Positions 1 to 8,925 of a stretch of 64,000 bases of DNA are shown piece after piece (position 1 is the first letter of the stretch; each line of letters starts with the position of its first letter). The notes beneath the pieces are model-generated. The model had not been told where the DNA came from. It saw only the letters and a program-made list of their open reading frames with translations, and did not search any database. Location of the stretch: NCBI GenBank assembly GCA_002320605.1, contig DCKG01000030.1, forward strand, positions 47,337-111,336, given 5' to 3'. The stretch comes from Bacteroidales bacterium UBA1680 (GTDB taxonomy: Bacteria; Bacteroidota; Bacteroidia; Bacteroidales; UBA932). Position numbers and translations under genes: made by a program.

Positions 1-1
1 G

Positions 2-1351
2 TATGGTATTAAACAGTCAAATCATGCGGTGTTTCAGATTACAGGGACGTTCTTTAATCCAGGACCATATTCAATTTACCTGGTTACTGCTTTTTCCATC
101 TGTCTCGCGTATTGCTTGAAAAGGTATAAGCTATATCCTTTTAGAACACTGATTGAAGAAAGCAGATTCTGTAAGATAATAGGGAGGTGTATTTTTATGC
201 TTTGCGCTTTTGGATGTTTCGTATGTGGGATTGCAATGCCTGCGACTTTAAGCCGTACAGCATTTGCCTCGTTGGCTGTGGTGTTGATTGTTATGTTTGG
301 TTGGCGTAGCAGAAAGATGTTAATGTTGATTGCTGTTTCGACCATTGCTCTTGGGTTTGCTCTCTATTTCCTGAAAAAAGACTCGGCCGACGGACGATTA
401 CTGATGTGGATTGTTTCTCTGAGGGCAATTTGTGGGCATCTTTGGTTTGGAAATGGAATAGGAGGATTTCACAAAGCTTTTTCCGATAGTCAAGCGTCAT
501 TTTTTGCAAAGAATCCAGACTCTTCTTTTGCGTTGGTGGCCGGATCCCCTGAATATGCCTTCAACGATTTCCTGGAAGTTGGCGTGGAACAAGGGGTGAT
601 TGGAATGCTTTTTTTCTCCCTGATTATTATGCTGTCAATCATCAGGTTGCTTAAAAAGAGAGATTCTATTGGGTTCGGTCTGATTGCTTTGAGCGTTAGC
701 GCAATGTTCTCATATCCATTTAATCTTTTGCCTTTTAGAATAATAGGGTGCGTCTTTGTTGCTTATGCGGCTGCTTTGGACAAGCTTTCTTTATTGACAG
801 TGAAAGGGTGGCTGAAAATAGTATTGCCAATCGTCGCCTGTACTGTTGTGCTAACTTTTCTTTTTCCCGTTCACTCTAGAATCAAAGCAAAAGTTGAAGC
901 TGTAAAGGACTTTGAGATTGACAGGGCTCTTAGAGTGCAAACTGTGAATGATGATCATATAGAACGTGCCAAAGTATTGTCGGACTATCCGAGATATATG
1001 TTCTGGTTAGGGAAAAGACTTGCAAGGTCTGGGCGTTATTGTGAAAGTCTGTATGTGTTTCTGCGAGGCTCAGAAATGAGTTGCGACAACATATTTTATG
1101 TTATGATGGGAAATGATTACAGGTTATTAAATAAAATTGATATGGCAGAACAATTTTATAAGACAGCTCATTTTATGCAGCCATGCAAACTTTATCCAAT
1201 GTTTCAACTGTTGTTGATGTATGAGAGCGAAGGACGGCTTGCTGATGCGAGAGAACTTGCTTCGGCTATCATAGCTACCAAGTCAAAGGTTAGATCCTCG
1301 GCCACGGATGAAATTAAAAAATATGCCTCGGCATTTCTGACAGGAGGCTAG
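2..1351 (+). CDS. O-antigen ligase/polymerase-like membrane protein with C-terminal TPR-like region (5' partial)
   Basis: The reading frame is open to the left window edge and already encodes family-like sequence (SNHAVFQITGTFFNPGPYS), so the true start is outside and an internal GTG at 29 is not the start. The visible 450 residues hold several hydrophobic segments, the Wzy/WaaL-like signature ITGTFFNPGPY and a periplasmic loop with GNGIGGFHKAF. A last membrane span (about residues 265-285) is followed by a soluble tail of about 150 residues with helical-pair character (YPRYMFWLGKRLARSGRY..., KIDMAEQFYKTAHF), like tetratricopeptide repeats. The family transfers or polymerises glycans at the inner membrane, but Bacteroidales copies sit in many non-O-antigen clusters and their substrate is unknown. 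It lies 14 bases upstream of the transglutaminase-like lipoprotein, so co-transcription is likely. Confidence 0.8.
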   Translation, partial: YGIKQSNHAVFQITGTFFNPGPYSIYLVTAFSICLAYCLKRYKLYPFRTLIEESRFCKIIGRCIFMLCAFGCFVCGIAMPATLSRTAFASLAVVLIVMFGWRSRKMLMLIAVSTIALGFALYFLKKDSADGRLLMWIVSLRAICGHLWFGNGIGGFHKAFSDSQASFFAKNPDSSFALVAGSPEYAFNDFLEVGVEQGVIGMLFFSLIIMLSIIRLLKKRDSIGFGLIALSVSAMFSYPFNLLPFRIIGCVFVAYAAALDKLSLLTVKGWLKIVLPIVACTVVLTFLFPVHSRIKAKVEAVKDFEIDRALRVQTVNDDHIERAKVLSDYPRYMFWLGKRLARSGRYCESLYVFLRGSEMSCDNIFYVMMGNDYRLLNKIDMAEQFYKTAHFMQPCKLYPMFQLLLMYESEGRLADARELASAIIATKSKVRSSATDEIKKYASAFLTGG

Positions 1352-1365
1352 AAATTTCAAGAGTT

Positions 1366-3384
1366 ATGAAAAAAAATCTAATTTATCTACTATTATCTTT
1401 TCTTATATGTTCATGCTCTCGGTACTCGCCGAGGTTGGAAGCGTCATTGTCGATGGCGGGTGCGAACAGAGGCGAGTTGGAGAAGGTTCTGGAGCATTAT
1501 CGAGGGGACAGGAAGAAATACAAGGCAGCCTGTTTCTTGATCGAGAACATGGTTGGACGTTACACCTTGGTTAGCTCACGCCTGGATAGCCTCGATGCTG
1601 ATTTTTTTGATGCAGTCGCAAATTTGGATGTGCGGTTTGAGGATACAGAGGTGAATGTCTATCTTGTTCAGCTCAAGGTGAATGCGGTCTGGAATAAGGT
1701 GATTTCGGAATATGGCATCCCGACTAAATTCCAATATAAGCGTTCTGAAGACTTGCGGTCTGTTAAGGCGGATTATCTGATTGACAATATTGACGAGGCT
1801 TTCGAGACACTGGATTACCCTTGGACTTCTAACTTGCCATTTGATGATTTTTGTGAATATGTCCTGCCATATCGCTATGGAAATGAACCCTTGACGGAAT
1901 GGCGACATTACTTCCGTAACCGTTACAGATGGGTCGTGGACTCTTTGGCTGGTAATCCTGATCCTCTAGAGGCGTGTTGGCTGATCAACGAGGACATCGC
2001 AACTTGGTTCCTGCCGGCAGGAGGAGGGCATATTTTCAAAAACCACCCACGCTCCTTGTCTGCGGAACAACTTCGTAAATGCCGTCTCAGTTCCTGTGTT
2101 GAGCAGGCGGCAGTAGCTTTGTTCGCAATGAGGGCAATGGGGATTGCTGTGGCACATTGTACAATACCTCACTGGGGAAATCGTAGCGCTGGACATGATT
2201 TCAATGCAGTGCTGACAAAGGATAATGAATGGATAAGTTTCTCAACCGCTAAATTCAATCCTGGCGAGAATGAAATCGTCAACAAACCACCGAAAGTCTT
2301 TGTGAAGAGGTTCTCCCGAAAACTGATGTCCGAAGAGGACTTGGAGACTGTGAAACTGCTAGACTTCCCATATGCGGCTTATGAGGACATTACTTCGCAT
2401 CTGGTCAAGACCTCAAACATTGATGTGGCTGTCCCTGATTCTTTGAAGGACTATGCGTCAGTTGCCTATCTTGGCGTTTTCGACAACAAAAGGTGGGTGC
2501 CTGTCACATATTCGTCTATTAAAAATGGCAAGGTCCGTTTTAAGTCTATGGGGCGTGAGATTGTTTATCTGCCGCTATATTGTAAGGACGGAAGTCTCCG
2601 TCCGCTCGGGTCTCCGATATTCCTTGAAGAGAACGGGAAATGTCATTTTGCTGTTGCAGACAGCACCAATCTAATTCCTAGGATGGTCCTGACCCGGAAA
2701 TATGGTCGCTCCAAGTACCAGCTTGGATATGCTGCCGAAATGGTCGGCGCTAAATTTCAGGGAGCTGACAAACCTGATTTTGAGGATGCGTCCACTTTCT
2801 TCACTATCGACTCCGTCCCTGACTCTAAAATGGACACTTTTGCTGTCAATCATGTTCGTTGCAGGTATGTTCGGTATTTGTTTCCGGACATCTTTGCAAG
2901 GGGTAATGCCGGCAATGTTTCTGAAATAGCTTTTGTGGGCGATGACGGGAGACCCCTCAGCGGAAAATACATAGGCATCATGGAGGCTACTATGGGTAAT
3001 ATCCGCACAGTTTTTGACGGTAACACAAAAAATTATCTGAGAGTCTATCTATCGACGGATTCCACTGTCGTGTTCCCGAGCAATGTGATAGCGCTCGCAT
3101 CGCCGCAGCCAGTTTGGATCGGGCTTGACCTAGGTGAGGAACGTGATGTTAGAGGGGTAGCTTATTGCCCGAGGAATGACTCAAACAACATTTATTCGCA
3201 TTGTACTTATGAACTGTTCTTCTGGAAAGACGGTTGGCATTCGTTAGGGAAGCGGTCAGGGCAAAAAGACTCCCTTGTTTACGAAAATGTTCCCAGTGGC
3301 GGCATTTTCATTTTGCGCAATCATACAGAGGGTAAGGAGGAGAGGCCGTTTGTTTATGAGGATAATAGTCAGGTATGGTGGTAG
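1366..3384 (+). CDS. Transglutaminase-like superfamily lipoprotein
   Basis: 672 residues. The N-terminus is a lipoprotein signal (MKKNLIYLLLSFLICSC, lipid on Cys17), so the protein is probably anchored in the outer or inner membrane and faces the periplasm or surface. A transglutaminase-like papain fold is indicated by Cys244 in LSSCVEQAA and His277 in SAGHDFNAVL, followed by an Asn/Asp-Glu-Trp segment (KDNEWISF). The C-terminal half (about 370-672) is beta-rich and contains a stretch resembling a discoidin/F5-8-type carbohydrate-binding domain (KNYLRVY... VWIGLDLGEERDVRGVAY). In this fold the activity can be crosslinking, peptide or amide hydrolysis, and the substrate cannot be read from sequence. 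The neighbours are an O-antigen-ligase-like protein upstream and an S26 signal peptidase downstream. Confidence 0.8.
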   Translation: MKKNLIYLLLSFLICSCSRYSPRLEASLSMAGANRGELEKVLEHYRGDRKKYKAACFLIENMVGRYTLVSSRLDSLDADFFDAVANLDVRFEDTEVNVYLVQLKVNAVWNKVISEYGIPTKFQYKRSEDLRSVKADYLIDNIDEAFETLDYPWTSNLPFDDFCEYVLPYRYGNEPLTEWRHYFRNRYRWVVDSLAGNPDPLEACWLINEDIATWFLPAGGGHIFKNHPRSLSAEQLRKCRLSSCVEQAAVALFAMRAMGIAVAHCTIPHWGNRSAGHDFNAVLTKDNEWISFSTAKFNPGENEIVNKPPKVFVKRFSRKLMSEEDLETVKLLDFPYAAYEDITSHLVKTSNIDVAVPDSLKDYASVAYLGVFDNKRWVPVTYSSIKNGKVRFKSMGREIVYLPLYCKDGSLRPLGSPIFLEENGKCHFAVADSTNLIPRMVLTRKYGRSKYQLGYAAEMVGAKFQGADKPDFEDASTFFTIDSVPDSKMDTFAVNHVRCRYVRYLFPDIFARGNAGNVSEIAFVGDDGRPLSGKYIGIMEATMGNIRTVFDGNTKNYLRVYLSTDSTVVFPSNVIALASPQPVWIGLDLGEERDVRGVAYCPRNDSNNIYSHCTYELFFWKDGWHSLGKRSGQKDSLVYENVPSGGIFILRNHTEGKEERPFVYEDNSQVWW

Positions 3385-3394
3385 AATTTGGGGC

Positions 3395-4177
3395 ATGGAG
3401 GGAGGACGGCACTTACTGCTCAGGTTTCTGTTTATTGTCTCTGCTGCGCTGATGGCATTCGTGTTTGCAGTAATATTTGTTCTTGATAGCTTCCTGATAA
3501 AAGGGAACTCTATGGAGCCGACGCTACGCAGTGGGCAGCGAGTTTATGTCTGCAAGTTGCTGATGGGTGCAAGAATTTACAAGAACTATGATTTTTCCAG
3601 CTCGAAGTTGTCTTCTTTCAGGATGCCAGGACTCCGGGAACCAAAGATTGGCGATGTGTTGGTGTTCAACTATCCGTATGCTAGAAGTAAGGATACAATA
3701 GGATTCAGAATCAATTATGTATATGCTAAGAGGTGTCTTGGCACCCCTGGGGATTCAGTTAGCATCGTAGATGGGTTTTACCGTGGAAAGAATGGAAGAT
3801 TACTTGGTGAAATTGTGCCTCAGAAGCGGTTGCATGCATTACAGGATAGTCTGCTTATGAAGATGAATGGGTGTTATTTCACGATTGACGGGCGTAACAT
3901 AAAGAATTTCGGTCCGGTATATGTTCCTGGAAAGGGTGATAAAGTCACTCTCGGGAAGTCTGAGTTTAGTTGGTATAGGAAACTGATTCGGTTCGAGACC
4001 GGTGTTGAGCCAGAAATTAATACTATGGGACAAGTTTTATTGGACGGCAGTCGTGTGACTGAATATGAGTTCAAAGGTAATTGGTATTTCCTTGGCGGGG
4101 ATAATGTTCTTGACTCACGCGACAGCCGTTACTTCGGGCTCGTCCCCGAGGAGTATATTGTAGGGATTATTATTTAA
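3395..4177 (+). CDS. S26 family signal peptidase
   Basis: 260 residues from the ATG at 3395. An ATG at 3356 would overlap the upstream gene by 29 bases and add 13 residues; neither has a Shine-Dalgarno sequence, so the start is uncertain. One N-terminal membrane span (LLLRFLFIVSAALMAFVFAV) is followed by the catalytic Ser motif KGNSMEPTL (Ser39) and the general-base Lys motif YAKRCLGTPGD (Lys112). The C-terminal box GGDNVLDSRDSRYFG is complete, so the enzyme should be active. A long insert between the Lys box and the GDN box is longer than in housekeeping LepB. Its position directly after the O-antigen-ligase-like and transglutaminase genes suggests a dedicated peptidase for a local exported substrate rather than general secretion; that role is inference. 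Confidence 0.85.
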   Translation: MEGGRHLLLRFLFIVSAALMAFVFAVIFVLDSFLIKGNSMEPTLRSGQRVYVCKLLMGARIYKNYDFSSSKLSSFRMPGLREPKIGDVLVFNYPYARSKDTIGFRINYVYAKRCLGTPGDSVSIVDGFYRGKNGRLLGEIVPQKRLHALQDSLLMKMNGCYFTIDGRNIKNFGPVYVPGKGDKVTLGKSEFSWYRKLIRFETGVEPEINTMGQVLLDGSRVTEYEFKGNWYFLGGDNVLDSRDSRYFGLVPEEYIVGIII

Positions 4178-4538
4178 TATCTTTGGTTTTAGCGAAGAAT
4201 CGACTGTCCCCATCGTTTTTATGCGTCCGACTCATCAAAATTGCGTTTTTATATCACATTCCGGTCGTGTTGGTGAAAGTAACTTTATTATTAAGACAGT
4301 CTCTTCCGCAAGCGACATGGCAATGTATTGCATGTTTGCATCAAAAAGAGTTCATGACCATCCAGACAGGCTTGTTGGGGAAACCTCGGTCTTTGCAGCT
4401 TCTTGGCCAAATCACAGCCAGCTGTCTTTCTTGCAGGTCACTCGGGAGTGGATCTGGCCTACAGGGCTAGGTAGTGGAGATTGACCGATTTTTGCCATCC
4501 ACAATTGGTGGCCTAAAGTCAGGGCAATCCCAATGTCG
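4178..4538. other. Intergenic stretch, start of a degenerate region
   Basis: About 360 bases between the signal peptidase stop and the recombinase remnant. Short open frames exist (for example 4221-4484 plus) but none has recognisable domains, a plausible start context or a promoter box. I see no RNA gene or strong hairpin. The stretch borders a recombinase fragment and a decayed ATPase, so it is best read as decayed mobile or accessory DNA. Confidence 0.4.
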
Positions 4539-4682
4539 GCCACTCAGAGGCCCTTCGTCTTCCGAGTGAGCTGCAAGCGCGGAAGGGGGAGCAGGGAATG
4601 CGGTCTGCGATTCAGCGACATAGCCACGCTCAAGTGGGCGAATATAGACTTCAATGCGAAAACGTCTTTATGGCGTCAGTAG
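4539..4682 (+). pseudogene. Tyrosine recombinase (phage-type integrase) fragment
   Basis: One short open frame encodes GLRFSDIATLKWANIDF, which matches box I of tyrosine recombinases (the TGLR-x-SDI-x-x-L-x-W consensus that carries the first catalytic Arg). The preceding PFVF-R-VSC resembles the helix that normally reads FLFSC-x-TGLR, but a scrambled stretch (KRGRGSREC) separates them and the frame stops at 4680. No core-binding domain, HxxR box or catalytic Tyr can be found nearby, so this is a remnant. Recognition rests on about 25 residues. Confidence 0.55.
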
Positions 4683-4688
4683 TTGGCA

Positions 4689-5632
4689 TCATTTATCAAG
4701 ACTGTCTGTATCAAGAAGGAACTGCTTGTAGCCCATAGTTACGATGCCGTTTACATCACGTGTCAGGGGGACATTCTCTCCAACGACGATTATTTTCTTG
4801 AAACTATCATTGATCCCAAGGAGAGACTGGGATTCCTGAGCAATTTTCCCGGCATCAGGCATTCTCCATGCGGATTGTATATAGTATCGTCTGCTGCCAA
4901 GATTTGCCACAAAATCAACCTCCAATGAAATTCTACGCATTACCCCATCTGCATCACGTCTGCGCACTGAAACATTTCCGACATCAACATTGAACCCACG
5001 AATACATAGTTCATTGTATATGACATTCTCCATTATATGATTCCACTCGTTCTGGCGAAAGTCAAGTATTGCATTGCGAAGTCCGGTATCCTGGAAATAA
5101 TACTTATTTGAAGCGCCGATATACTGTTTACCTTTGATATCATATCTCTCTGCTTTTGAAATAAGGAAGGCATCTTCAATGTATTCAATATAAGTGGATA
5201 CGGTCTTGTCCGTTATGGACTGAAGTTTCTTTACACTTTTGAACGTGTTGGCAAGATTGGTCGGGTTTGTGGGAGATCCGATACAAGATGCCAGAATCTT
5301 AACGAGTTCTTCGAACTCTTCTTTATTTTCTATGTCGTGCCTTTCGTATATATGATTGAGATAAACTGTCTGATATAGATTCTTAAGATATGTTACCTTC
5401 CCGCTTTCTCCCTTAAACGTAAGAGAGTGAGGCAGCCCGCCATACAGCATATACTCATACCAACCGTCTTCAACGGTACCGTCAAACGCAGTCATAAACT
5501 CTGAAAACGACAACGGGAACATATGTATTTCATCACCACGGCCTCGGAATTCTGTGGCAACACCACCTTGACAGCGCCATTAGTCTCTGCTTCAATGAGT
5601 TTTTGCAGGTATTGCGGTCTTTCTATTTTCAT
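4689..5632 (-). pseudogene. AAA family ATPase with DUF4143 C-terminus, internally deleted and frameshifted
   Basis: The C-terminal part is long and intact: from EFRGRGDEIHMFPLSFSEF through the DUF4143 region (YGGLPHSL, YLNHIYERHDI, KTVSTYIEYIEDAFLI, YYFQDTGLRNAIL, LEVDFV) to the stop at 4689. The N-terminus is also recognisable in another frame: an ATG at 5632 starts MKIERPQYLQKLIEAETNG and AVKVV, which in complete members runs directly into the Walker A loop (TGIRRxGKS). Here KVV is joined straight to codons for ATEFRGRGDEIH in a shifted frame. About 90-100 codons carrying Walker A, Walker B and the sensor are missing. A C-terminal product could still start at the ATG at 5522. Intact relatives are accessory ATPases of unclear role. 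Confidence 0.8.
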
Positions 5633-5636
5633 CACT

Positions 5637-5672
5637 TTACGAATTTTTGGCATTTGTGCCCAAATTCCGTAA
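5637..5672. promoter_or_regulatory. Large palindrome upstream of the decayed ATPase
   Basis: Arms TTACGAATTTTTGGC and GCCCAAATTCCGTAA pair at 12 of 15 positions around a 6-base centre. The palindrome lies between the minus-strand -7 box TATTTTTG (complement of 5673-5680) and the original ATG at 5632, so it would cover the transcription start. It looks like an operator or recognition site of the ATPase module. Confidence 0.55.
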
Positions 5673-5680
5673 CAAAAATA
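5673..5680 (-). promoter_or_regulatory. -7 promoter box of the decayed ATPase
   Basis: Reads TATTTTTG on the minus strand, a match to the Bacteroidetes consensus TAnnTTTG, 41 bases before the ATPase ATG. No clear TTTG -33 box was found. Confidence 0.45.
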
Positions 5681-5705
5681 AAAAAGATTATTCAAAATCT
5701 TCTAA

Positions 5706-5942
5706 TCAAAGCAGGCCGTTGAATTTCGTCATCGAATCTGCCTTGACGGAATCGACAATATCGATATAGGGTTTCATTGCATTGTAGTCCTTTCTTCTTG
5801 TATGGCTCGCTGTGCAAGCCTTTCCTGCGTGAACCTATCATATTCGAGAATGATGGCTCCGAGAACGAGGGCGATGGCGCTTTTCTCAGATTTAGGCACG
5901 TCGAAAGGCTGATAGGCATTATTGTCAGATACTAACGTGATT
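5706..5942 (-). pseudogene. Two overlapping truncated small reading frames
   Basis: On the minus strand a protein-like frame (DNNAYQPFDVPKSEKSAI, LGAIILEYDRFTQERL) runs to a TGA at 5774 but has no ATG, GTG or TTG start in frame. Its stop overlaps an ATG at 5777 by an ATGA junction, typical of translational coupling. The second frame starts MKPYIDIVDSVKADSM and stops after 23 codons at 5706. The arrangement resembles a two-gene small operon (for example a toxin-antitoxin-like pair) that has lost both ends. I do not recognise the family. Confidence 0.35.
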
Positions 5943-6176
5943 GAGTCTTTTGATGAATGTCGCTGCTTCCTTCTCTGGGGGTTTTGTCGGATATTGGCGT
6001 CCAGGAGATATTTCAGACGAGAGTATTTTGGAACTCATGGAATAATATTCTTTCATATAACGAGAAGGGAGATGCGAATGATGGAAGGGGAGCTATGAAT
6101 GGCGGTGAATGGGATCTTGATGGCAATGGGATGGCATATTCCTGAAAAAATTATTTCAGTTTCCTTTGGAATTGAG

Positions 6177-6184
6177 TAAATTTG
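6177..6184 (+). promoter_or_regulatory. -7 promoter box of typA
   Basis: TAAATTTG matches TAnnTTTG. TTTC lies 19 bases upstream at 6154-6157, one base off the -33 TTTG box. The typA ATG follows 17 bases later, giving a very short leader. Confidence 0.5.
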
Positions 6185-6201
6185 TAGGATTTTTTAGGAA
6201 T

Positions 6202-8016
6202 ATGCAAGATATTAGGAACATCGCGCTGATAGCGCACGTCGATCATGGCAAGACGACGCTGGTTGACAGGATGATTTACCAGGCGAACCTGGTGCGTCAG
6301 CCAGAAAACCTTGACAAGCTGATTCTCGACAGCAATGACATCGAGAGGGAAAGGGGCATCACGATTCTGGCAAAAAATGTATCTGTAACCTATAAGGATG
6401 TCAAGATCAATATCATTGACACTCCGGGGCATAGCGATTTCGGAGGTGAGGTTGAAAGGGTGCTGAACATGGCCGATGGCGTTCTACTTTTGGTGGATGC
6501 ATTCGAAGGCTGCATGCCTCAGACGCGTTTTGTGCTGCAGAAGGCTCTGGAACTAGGAAAGAAGCCAATCGTGGTTATAAATAAGGTAGACAAGCCGAAC
6601 TGCCGTCCGGAAGAAGTCCAGGAAGAAGTTTTCGACTTGATGTTCGCACTGAATGCCACCGAAGACCAGCTGGACTTCAAAACAGTGTTCGGAAGCGCGA
6701 AGCAGGGCTGGATGTCCGACGACTGGAAGAAGCCTGCGAAAGACATTACTTTCCTGCTGGACACCATACTGTCTGAAATCCCCGCTCCTAAGAACGTGCT
6801 AGGCACTGTTCAGATGCAGGTCACTTCTTTGGAATATTCCCCATACGTTGGTAGAATAGCCGTCGGCAAGGTGACTAGAGGAGAGCTAGCGTCGGGACAG
6901 AACGTGAGCCTCTGCAAGAGATATGACCAGATAGAAAGGCATAAGATCAAGCAGCTGATGGTGTTCGATGGCTTAGGAAAAACGAATGTCGGCAAGGTCC
7001 AGTGTGGTGATATCTGCGCAGTGGTGGGAATAGATGGTTTCGAGATAGGCGACACTATAGCCGATTACGACAATCCGGAGGCTTTGCCGCCAATCGCCAT
7101 AGACGAGCCTACCATGAGCATGCTGTTCACCATAAATAACTCGCCTTTCTTCGGGAAGGATGGGAAATACGTGACTTCAAGGCACATCAAGGATCGCCTG
7201 GACAGGGAGTTGGAGAAAAATCTGGCTTTGAAGGTCAAGCCAGGCATTAATGCCGATTCTTTCATTGTCTATGGCCGTGGCGTGCTGCATCTTTCAGTGC
7301 TGATCGAGGAAATGAGGCGCGAGGGCTTCGAACTGCAGGTCGGTCAGCCGAAGGTGTTGGACAAAGTGATCGGCGGCCAGCGTTGCGAGCCTATAGAGGA
7401 TCTTTCGATAGAAGTCCCTGAACAGTTCGTAGGCACTGCGATAGAACTGGCGACTCGTCGCAAGGGTGCTCTCCTTCATATGGAACCAAGGGGAGACAGG
7501 ACCCTCCTGACCTTTGACATCCCGACGAGAGGACTGATGGGGTTGCGCAGCAACCTTCTTACGGCGACGCAGGGAGAGGCTATCATGGCTCACCGCTTCA
7601 AGGAGTACCAGCCTTACAAAGGTGATATAGAAAGCCGCACCAACGGCTCGCTCGTTTCCCTTGAAACTGGTACCGCCATAGCATATTCCATGAATAAACT
7701 TTTGGACAGGGGCAAATTCTTTATAGACCCTGGTGAGGAAATATATTGCGGAGAGGTTGTAGGGGAGCATACGAGGGATAGGGACCTGAATATTAACATC
7801 TGCAAGACAAAGAAGCTCACGAACGTGCGTGCCGCCGGTTCCGATGATAAGATTGTCCTCCCGCCGGCAACCAAGATGAGCTTGGAGGAGATCCTTGAAT
7901 ATATTCGTGAGGATGAGCTTGTAGAAGTAACTCCGCACCACATCAGGATGCGCAAGATCATTCTTGACCCGACTGAGCGCAAGCGCACTGGCGGAAGCGC
8001 CGATGATGAAGAATAG
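6202..8016 (+). CDS. typA: Translational GTPase TypA/BipA
   Basis: 604 residues from the ATG at 6202; an upstream TTG at 6166 would add residues not typical of the family and lies within the promoter box. G1 is AHVDHGKT (residues 11-18), followed by the switch region [13 protein letters not shown]3 IDTPGH and G4 NKVD. Elongation-factor domains 2, 3 and 5 and the TypA-specific C-terminal region follow, ending in acidic residues. TypA binds the ribosome and supports 50S assembly and stress adaptation. Full length and no missing motif. It lies just upstream of yceD-rpmF but that pair has its own promoter box. Confidence 0.97.
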   Translation: MQDIRNIALIAHVDHGKTTLVDRMIYQANLVRQPENLDKLILDSNDIERERGITILAKNVSVTYKDVKINIIDTPGHSDFGGEVERVLNMADGVLLLVDAFEGCMPQTRFVLQKALELGKKPIVVINKVDKPNCRPEEVQEEVFDLMFALNATEDQLDFKTVFGSAKQGWMSDDWKKPAKDITFLLDTILSEIPAPKNVLGTVQMQVTSLEYSPYVGRIAVGKVTRGELASGQNVSLCKRYDQIERHKIKQLMVFDGLGKTNVGKVQCGDICAVVGIDGFEIGDTIADYDNPEALPPIAIDEPTMSMLFTINNSPFFGKDGKYVTSRHIKDRLDRELEKNLALKVKPGINADSFIVYGRGVLHLSVLIEEMRREGFELQVGQPKVLDKVIGGQRCEPIEDLSIEVPEQFVGTAIELATRRKGALLHMEPRGDRTLLTFDIPTRGLMGLRSNLLTATQGEAIMAHRFKEYQPYKGDIESRTNGSLVSLETGTAIAYSMNKLLDRGKFFIDPGEEIYCGEVVGEHTRDRDLNINICKTKKLTNVRAAGSDDKIVLPPATKMSLEEILEYIREDELVEVTPHHIRMRKIILDPTERKRTGGSADDEE

Positions 8017-8051
8017 TCCTACAAAGATTTTTTAAGAAGGAATTTTTTTTA

Positions 8052-8059
8052 TACCTTTG
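8052..8059 (+). promoter_or_regulatory. -7 promoter box of the DUF177-rpmF operon
   Basis: TACCTTTG matches TAnnTTTG, 26 bases before the DUF177 ATG. No clear -33 TTTG at the usual distance, where the sequence is T-rich. Confidence 0.5.
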
Positions 8060-8085
8060 CACTCCCCTAATCTGTTTGGCGGAAA

Positions 8086-8640
8086 ATGGAAGACGATTTT
8101 ATAGTTCCTTTGAATGGATTGAAGCAAGGGCGGACGTCGTTCCGCAGGAGCATAGGGAAAGAGTTCTTTGAACGATTCGGGAATTCAGAGATTCTGAACG
8201 CTGGGCTGGATGTTATCGTTGATGTAGTGAAATCTGGCGACTTCATAGGAGTAGACGGAGCGATTGATGGGGATGTTACCGTAGCCTGCGACAGATGCTT
8301 GGAGGAACTCCTCATCCCAACGAAGACAGGGTTCAGGCTCAGCCTTAAGTTCGGTTCCGAGCCATCGGACGGAGTCTTCACGGAGGAAAATGGCCGCGAG
8401 GTCATTTATTTGCCGGAGTCTGAGGGTGAGTATGATTTATCCCAGGTGGTTTATGACTACATCTGCACATCTCTGCCAGTTCAGAGGGTGCACCCAGAAG
8501 GCCTCTGCAATACTGAGGTGATGAAATATCTGAATTCCGAGGAAGTCAATGAATATGACGACGAGGGCAGGCATGACGTCACGAATCCGTTTGCATCGCT
8601 TAAGTCGCTGCTGGAGAATAAAAAAGATAATAATATATAA
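8086..8640 (+). CDS. DUF177 (YceD-like) protein
   Basis: 184 residues. The C-x-x-C-containing central segment VACDRCLEELLIP and the following acidic strand EYDLSQVVYDYICTSLPVQ are typical of the DUF177 family, which is encoded immediately upstream of rpmF in most bacteria and is implicated in 23S rRNA or 50S maturation. Here rpmF follows after 12 bases, so the classical pair is preserved. The C-terminal tail ends in SLKSLLENKKD, the usual position of the family's last helix. Confidence 0.9.
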   Translation: MEDDFIVPLNGLKQGRTSFRRSIGKEFFERFGNSEILNAGLDVIVDVVKSGDFIGVDGAIDGDVTVACDRCLEELLIPTKTGFRLSLKFGSEPSDGVFTEENGREVIYLPESEGEYDLSQVVYDYICTSLPVQRVHPEGLCNTEVMKYLNSEEVNEYDDEGRHDVTNPFASLKSLLENKKDNNI

Positions 8641-8652
8641 AATTTTAAGTAT

Positions 8653-8835
8653 ATGGCACATCCGAAACATAGACACTCCAAAAGCAGGAGAGATTTGAGG
8701 AGAACCCACGATTTCGCAGCGGTTCCTACTCTGTTCACGTGCCCTAACTGCGGTGCCACTGTGATGTATCATCACGTATGCCCTCAGTGCGGTTACTACA
8801 GAGGTCGTCAGATAATTGAGAAGAAGGCTGAATAA
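8653..8835 (+). CDS. rpmF: 50S ribosomal protein bL32
   Basis: 60 residues. It starts MAHPKHRHSKSRRDLRRTHD and carries the zinc ribbon CPNC...CPQC, the zinc-binding form of L32. Translation is probably coupled to the upstream DUF177 gene. tRNA-Arg follows 16 bases after the stop and may be on the same transcript. Confidence 0.97.
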   Translation: MAHPKHRHSKSRRDLRRTHDFAAVPTLFTCPNCGATVMYHHVCPQCGYYRGRQIIEKKAE

Positions 8836-8851
8836 GCATTTCTTCCCGTTT

Positions 8852-8923
8852 GGTCCCATAGTTCAACGGATAGAACGGAGGTTTCCTAAACCTTAAATAT
8901 AGGTTCGATTCCTATTGGGACTA
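8852..8923 (+). tRNA. tRNA-Arg (anticodon CCT)
   Basis: The cloverleaf can be drawn by hand. The acceptor stem GGTCCCA pairs with TGGGACT (one G-T pair) and the D-arm is GTTC...GAAC. The anticodon stem GAGGT/ACCTT encloses loop TTCCTAA with anticodon CCT. The T-arm is ATAGG-TTCGATT-CCTAT and the discriminator is A. The 3' CCA is not encoded. It reads AGG arginine codons. Confidence 0.93.
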
Positions 8924-8925
8924 CT

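Noticed and set aside
4221..4484. Plus-strand frame of 87 codons after the signal peptidase
   Set aside because: No domain, no start context, inside degraded DNA; an overlapping frame of similar length exists in another phase.
5957..6145. 62-codon plus-strand frame before typA
   Set aside because: Low-complexity Gly/Asn-rich end, no homologous feel, ends next to the typA promoter.
7294..7941. 215-codon minus-strand frame inside typA
   Set aside because: Antisense to a fully conserved typA; no domain and composition mirrors the plus-strand codon pattern.
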